NCBI GenBank assembly: GCA_035697545.1
Contig: DASSCT010000129.1
Coordinates: forward strand, 1-8,486
Direction: 5' to 3'
From: JACDAN01 sp035697545
Lineage (GTDB): Bacteria; Actinomycetota; Thermoleophilia; Gaiellales; Gaiellaceae
DNA: 8,486 bases
A program made the translations under genes and the position numbers. Below are positions 5,724 through 8,486 of this stretch, one piece after another. The first letter of the stretch is position 1. Every line of letters begins with the position of its first letter. Under the pieces are notes generated by a model. The model saw only the letters and a program-made list of their open reading frames with translations, was not told where the DNA came from and ran no database searches.

Positions 5724-7699
5724 TGCCGCTTCTTCTTCCTCTTCTTCGTGCCGTCGAGCGGCCGTAGTCCGCGGGCGATCGAGAGCATCGTCTCGTTCGA
5801 GAGCGAGTCGCGCAGCGTGTTCACGACCCAGTAGGTCGCGTCATCGGTCTTGAGCACGACCATGTGCAGATCGGAGCCGTCGAAGTAGAGGTCGAACTCC
5901 CGGCCGCGGATGCGCCTCGTGACGTTCTTGCTGCCGAGGATCGGCGCGTCGTCCCACGTCGTCTCCTGGACCCCCCAGTACTCGTCCGCGCCGGTTCGGA
6001 ACGTCAGTCGCACGGCCTTGTCGTCATTCGTGATCGGATAGATCCGCACCGGCTTCTCGCGGTCGATCGAGGAGCTGCGCTCGATCAGGCTCGGAACCAT
6101 CAGCGGGAAGCCCGCGCGCCGCTTGACCAGGCGGAGGTAGCTGAGGCTTGCGCCCGGGTTGCGAAAGACGTTCGGCGGTCTGCGCTTCGGCGTTCGGTCG
6201 ACCGGCGCCGGAGCCAGATTGCCGTGGAAGGTCTGCCCGACGACGACGACGAGCGTCGCGGTGTTCGCGAACGGCGCGATCTTGGGCGGCATCGCGCCCT
6301 TGACGTCGGCCGAGCCGAACAGGTTGCGGACGGCTCGTGCCGCCGCCCGGGAGCCTTTCTGGGCGGGATCGAAGTAGACCGTCGTCCGGAACGGCCAGAG
6401 GTCGCGCGGGGCGTTGGCGAGCACGCCCTCGGGCGGAGGCAGTGTCCTGTAGCCACGGCGGCTGAGGAGGTAGGTCGCGTTCGCAGCCGAGCCGGTGATC
6501 CCGTTCCCGTTCAGGACGACGATCGACGTGCGACCAGGCGGCGGCGCGTTGCTCGCCTTGAGCTTCGCTCGCTGGCCGAGCGCCGCTGCGGTCGCCTTCT
6601 CGCCGGCCTCGACGTCCGGCGTCTGAAACTCCTCGACGGCAGCCTGGATGTTCGAGGGATCCGTCGTCAACTGGTTGTAGCCGACCAGTCCTTCGATCCG
6701 GGACTGGAAGATTCGCCCGGTTGGGAGGCCCTCCGCGAAGAACGCCCAGCCGCGGACGGTGCCCGGCGTCAGCGACTTGCCGCCGCCACGGCCGACCTGG
6801 ACGTTCTGACGGACGACCTTCATCAACCGCGGCAGCGTCCGGAGGTTGAAGGAGTCCGAGAGCCGTTCCTTCAAGGCGCGCATGAAGAGCCGCTGGCGCT
6901 CGATTCGGTAGAGGTCGGAGTCGGTGTGGCGGAAGCGCACGTAGGAGAGCGCCTCCCGACCGGTCAGCCGCTGGTAGCCCGGCTTGAGGTCGATCGGCGG
7001 GTACGTCGGCCCGCCGCCGGAGTTGTCGTTGAAGTAGCGGCGGTCGATGTCGAGCCAGACACCGTCCAGCTTGTCGACGAGCTGGATGAAGCCACGGAAG
7101 TCGACGGTGACGAGGTAGTGGATCGGGAGCCCGGTCAGATGCTTGACCGTGTCGAGCGTCCCCGTGACGCCGCAGGTGCCGAAGGCCGAGTTGATCGGGC
7201 CGCGGGTGGGTGCGCGGCCTGGGCAGTAGATGTCGACGAGGAGGTCGCGGGGCATCGACAGCATCGAGAGCGTCCCCTGCCCCGGGTCGGCCCGCAGGAG
7301 CATGACCGTGTCCGAGCGCATCCCACCGCGCTCGTCACCCTTGGCGAAGCGCCGCAAGTCCGTCCCGATGACCAGTGCGATTGCCGGTCGTCCAGGGAGC
7401 TGGATGTCGAGCTTCTTCGCCGCCTTGACGAGTTGCGGGTTGCGCTTCGAGCTCTGGTTGATGTCGACCACGGTCTGCTCGAAGTCGAGGTAGTGGCCGC
7501 CGGCGATCCCGAACAAGAGCGATGTCGCGACGACGAAGAGCAGAAAGAGGATGCGCCCGATCGTTGCGAGAAAGCCTCGACGCCTCCCGGGCTGCTCGTA
7601 GCGGGTGATCGGCGTGAGGGCCGTCGGTGGTCGTCGACCTCGCCCGTTGCCGTCGACCTCCGCGGCGCGCCCGATTCCTCTTTTCAACGTTGTTCTCAT
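5720..7699 (-). CDS. LCP-family (LytR-CpsA-Psr) membrane protein with LytR_C and an extra C-terminal domain
   Basis: LCP proteins transfer lipid-linked glycopolymers to peptidoglycan outside the membrane. Numbering from the TTG at 7714 (664 residues): basic cytoplasmic head, one membrane segment (about 50-72), LCP domain (about 108-285) with the conserved R-S-D-T (133-136), S-M-P-R-D (153-157), I-N-S-A-F (174-178) and the Y-V-R-F-R...D-S-D-L-Y-R-I-E-R-Q stretch (258-274), which hold the arginines and aspartates that bind pyrophosphate lipid and metal. A LytR_C domain follows (about 395-495, opening I-V-V-L-N-G-N-G), then a less familiar domain (about 520-655) and a basic tail T-K-K-R-K-K-K-R-Q. 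I list the start at ATG 7699 (659 residues); TTG 7714 is the alternative, adding five residues, and has GAGGG only four bases upstream. Neither start is clean. The gene leads the sugar-nucleotide genes, consistent with attaching the polymer they help to make. Confidence 0.9.
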   Translation of the reverse strand: MRTTLKRGIGRAAEVDGNGRGRRPPTALTPITRYEQPGRRRGFLATIGRILFLLFVVATSLLFGIAGGHYLDFEQTVVDINQSSKRNPQLVKAAKKLDIQLPGRPAIALVIGTDLRRFAKGDERGGMRSDTVMLLRADPGQGTLSMLSMPRDLLVDIYCPGRAPTRGPINSAFGTCGVTGTLDTVKHLTGLPIHYLVTVDFRGFIQLVDKLDGVWLDIDRRYFNDNSGGGPTYPPIDLKPGYQRLTGREALSYVRFRHTDSDLYRIERQRLFMRALKERLSDSFNLRTLPRLMKVVRQNVQVGRGGGKSLTPGTVRGWAFFAEGLPTGRIFQSRIEGLVGYNQLTTDPSNIQAAVEEFQTPDVEAGEKATAAALGQRAKLKASNAPPPGRTSIVVLNGNGITGSAANATYLLSRRGYRTLPPPEGVLANAPRDLWPFRTTVYFDPAQKGSRAAARAVRNLFGSADVKGAMPPKIAPFANTATLVVVVGQTFHGNLAPAPVDRTPKRRPPNVFRNPGASLSYLRLVKRRAGFPLMVPSLIERSSSIDREKPVRIYPITNDDKAVRLTFRTGADEYWGVQETTWDDAPILGSKNVTRRIRGREFDLYFDGSDLHMVVLKTDDATYWVVNTLRDSLSNETMLSIARGLRPLDGTKKRKKKRQ

Positions 7700-7710
7700 C
7701 GTGAAAACAT
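7696..7710 (-). other. Possible four-codon leader overlapping the LCP start
   Basis: An ATG at 7710-7708, eight bases after GAGGG (7719-7723), opens a frame of four codons (M-F-S-R) that stops at TGA 7698-7696. That stop overlaps the LCP ATG at 7699 as ATGA, the classical termination-reinitiation overlap. The ATG at 7699 has no ribosome-binding site of its own, so ribosomes delivered by this mini-frame would explain its use. It may equally be chance, with translation simply beginning at TTG 7714. Confidence 0.25.
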
Positions 7711-7712
7711 GC

Positions 7713-7732
7713 AAAACGCCCTCGCGGGCGCC
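7713..7732 (-). terminator. Short GC hairpin with T-run between metH and the LCP gene
   Basis: On the minus strand CGCCC, the tetraloop GCGA (GNRA type) and GGGCG make a five-pair GC stem (7717-7730) followed by TTTTG; two upstream G residues could extend it by G-U pairs into the T-run. Placed 17 bases past the metH stop, it could end metH transcription. Its 3' arm and loop also hold GAGGG, the only candidate ribosome-binding site of the LCP gene, so it may instead limit LCP translation. The stem is short and the T-run is only four, so strength is doubtful. Confidence 0.4.
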
Positions 7733-7748
7733 ACGCGGGGAGGATAGC

Positions 7749-8486
7749 TCAGGCGACGGCGGGAGCTGTCACCGGTTCGTAAGCCAGATTGGGGCGTAGC
7801 CAACGCTCGGCCTCGGCCACGGTCATTCCCTTCCTCGCGGCGTAGTCCTCCACCTGGTCGCGTGCGATCCGCCCGACGGAGAAGTAGCGCGCCTGCGGAT
7901 GCGCGAGGTAGATCCCGCTGACACTCGCCGCCGGGTACGTGGCGAACGTCTCCGTCAGCTCGAGCCCCACAGCCTCCGCCGCCAGGAGCTCGAACAGCTT
8001 CTGCTTCTCGCTGTGGTCTGGGCAGGCCGGGTAGCCGTAGGCCGGCCGGATGCCGCGGAAGCTCTCGGCGACGAGCTCCTCGTTCGAGAGCCTCGCGCCC
8101 TCCTCGTACCAGTCCCGGCGCGCCCTCTCGTGGAGGAGCTCCGCGAACGCCTCGGCAAGGCGGTCGGCAAGCGCCTTGACCATGATCGCGCGGTAGTCGT
8201 CGTGCTCGGCCTCGTAGCGCACGGCCAGCTCGTCGGCGCCGTGGATCCCCACCGCGAAGCCGCCGATGTGGTCGCCGGCCGGCGCGACGTAGTCGGCGAG
8301 GCTGCGGTTCGGCCGCGAGTCGCCGTAGGCCGACTGCTGGCGGAGCATCGGCAGCCGCATTCCGTTCTCGAGGACGATGTCGTCCCCTTCGGCCCCGGCT
8401 GGCCAGAAGCCATAGGTTCCTCGCGCGTGTAACAAGTTGCCACGCGTGATCTCGCCGAGAAGCTCCTGCCCGTCGTCGTAGAGCTC
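7749..8486 (-). CDS. metH: Cobalamin-dependent methionine synthase, C-terminal activation domain (5' part beyond right edge)
   Basis: The frame is open to the window edge, so this is the last 245 residues of a gene that continues to the right. It is the activation (AdoMet-binding) domain, which uses S-adenosylmethionine to rescue oxidised cobalamin. Visible family features are G-T-Y-G-F-W-P-A (about 23-30) with G-D-D-I soon after, D-H-I-G-G-F-A-V, and R-G-I-R-P-A-Y-G-Y-P-A-C-P-D-H (about 144-158), which contains the R-x-x-x-G-Y-P AdoMet-binding motif, and S-G-I-Y-L-A-H-P-Q-A-R-Y-F-S-V-G at about 190-205. The Escherichia coli domain is about 330 residues, so roughly its last three quarters are here and it ends normally. 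MetH makes methionine from homocysteine, the product of AhcY encoded about 5 kb away. A possible TTG at 8435 is internal and not the start. Confidence 0.95.
   Translation of the reverse strand, partial: ELYDDGQELLGEITRGNLLHARGTYGFWPAGAEGDDIVLENGMRLPMLRQQSAYGDSRPNRSLADYVAPAGDHIGGFAVGIHGADELAVRYEAEHDDYRAIMVKALADRLAEAFAELLHERARRDWYEEGARLSNEELVAESFRGIRPAYGYPACPDHSEKQKLFELLAAEAVGLELTETFATYPAASVSGIYLAHPQARYFSVGRIARDQVEDYAARKGMTVAEAERWLRPNLAYEPVTAPAVA

Noticed and set aside
3198..5834. An 878-codon open frame on the plus strand across merR, cupin, nucleotidyltransferase and ugd
   Set aside because: It lies antisense to several genes with clear catalytic motifs. High-GC codon bias empties the opposite frame of stop codons. 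The translation is Arg/Glu/Leu/Val-rich with no recognisable domain.
5864..7747. A 627-codon open frame on the plus strand opposite the LCP gene
   Set aside because: Same cause: antisense shadow of a GC-rich gene, Arg/Val/Asp-rich composition, no motif. A similar 433-codon frame opposite ahcY (1742-3043) and a 266-codon one at 877-1677 were dropped for the same reason.

Overview
The window reads as a chromosomal segment of a high-GC, Gram-positive-type bacterium, most likely an actinobacterium; I lean to the Thermoleophilia (Gaiella/Solirubrobacter side), but only from gene content and GC-rich codon use. No 16S or other marker is present. I see no mobile element, CRISPR array, tRNA or rRNA, and it looks like ordinary core and envelope chromosome.

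Every gene I can support lies on the minus strand, so transcription runs from high to low coordinates. In that order: the C-terminal part of cobalamin-dependent methionine synthase (metH, cut by the right edge); an LCP-family (LytR-CpsA-Psr) membrane protein with an unusual extra C-terminal domain; a UDP-glucose/GDP-mannose dehydrogenase (ugd); a sugar-1-phosphate nucleotidyltransferase; a phosphomannose-isomerase-like cupin; a small MerR-family regulator; S-adenosylhomocysteine hydrolase (ahcY); a second, RmlA-like nucleotidyltransferase; a ComF-type phosphoribosyltransferase; and the first codons of what is probably hpf (ribosome hibernation factor), cut by the left edge. Junctions are tight: a 4-base GTGA overlap (LCP/ugd), direct abutment (ugd/nucleotidyltransferase), and gaps of 15, 24, 37, 4, 63 and 26 bases further on. 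No intergenic stretch exceeds about 65 bases.

Two themes are interleaved. One is cell-surface polysaccharide: two nucleotidyltransferases that can make NDP-sugars, a dehydrogenase that makes a nucleotide-linked uronic acid, a sugar-type cupin, and an LCP protein of the class that attaches glycopolymers to the wall. The other is the activated methyl cycle: metH at one end, and merR-ahcY inserted between the two nucleotidyltransferase genes. The comF-hpf end is a common bacterial housekeeping neighbourhood.

The points most worth a second look are: an inverted repeat fused to the ribosome-binding site of merR, which could be its own operator or an RNA hairpin; a second hairpin of the same layout before the LCP gene, with a possible four-codon leader; a nucleotidyltransferase whose only start that keeps the catalytic motif is CTG; the added domain of the LCP protein; and a nucleotidyltransferase-cupin gene pair that resembles a split ManC-type enzyme. 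I did not find anything that I would call a wholly new system.
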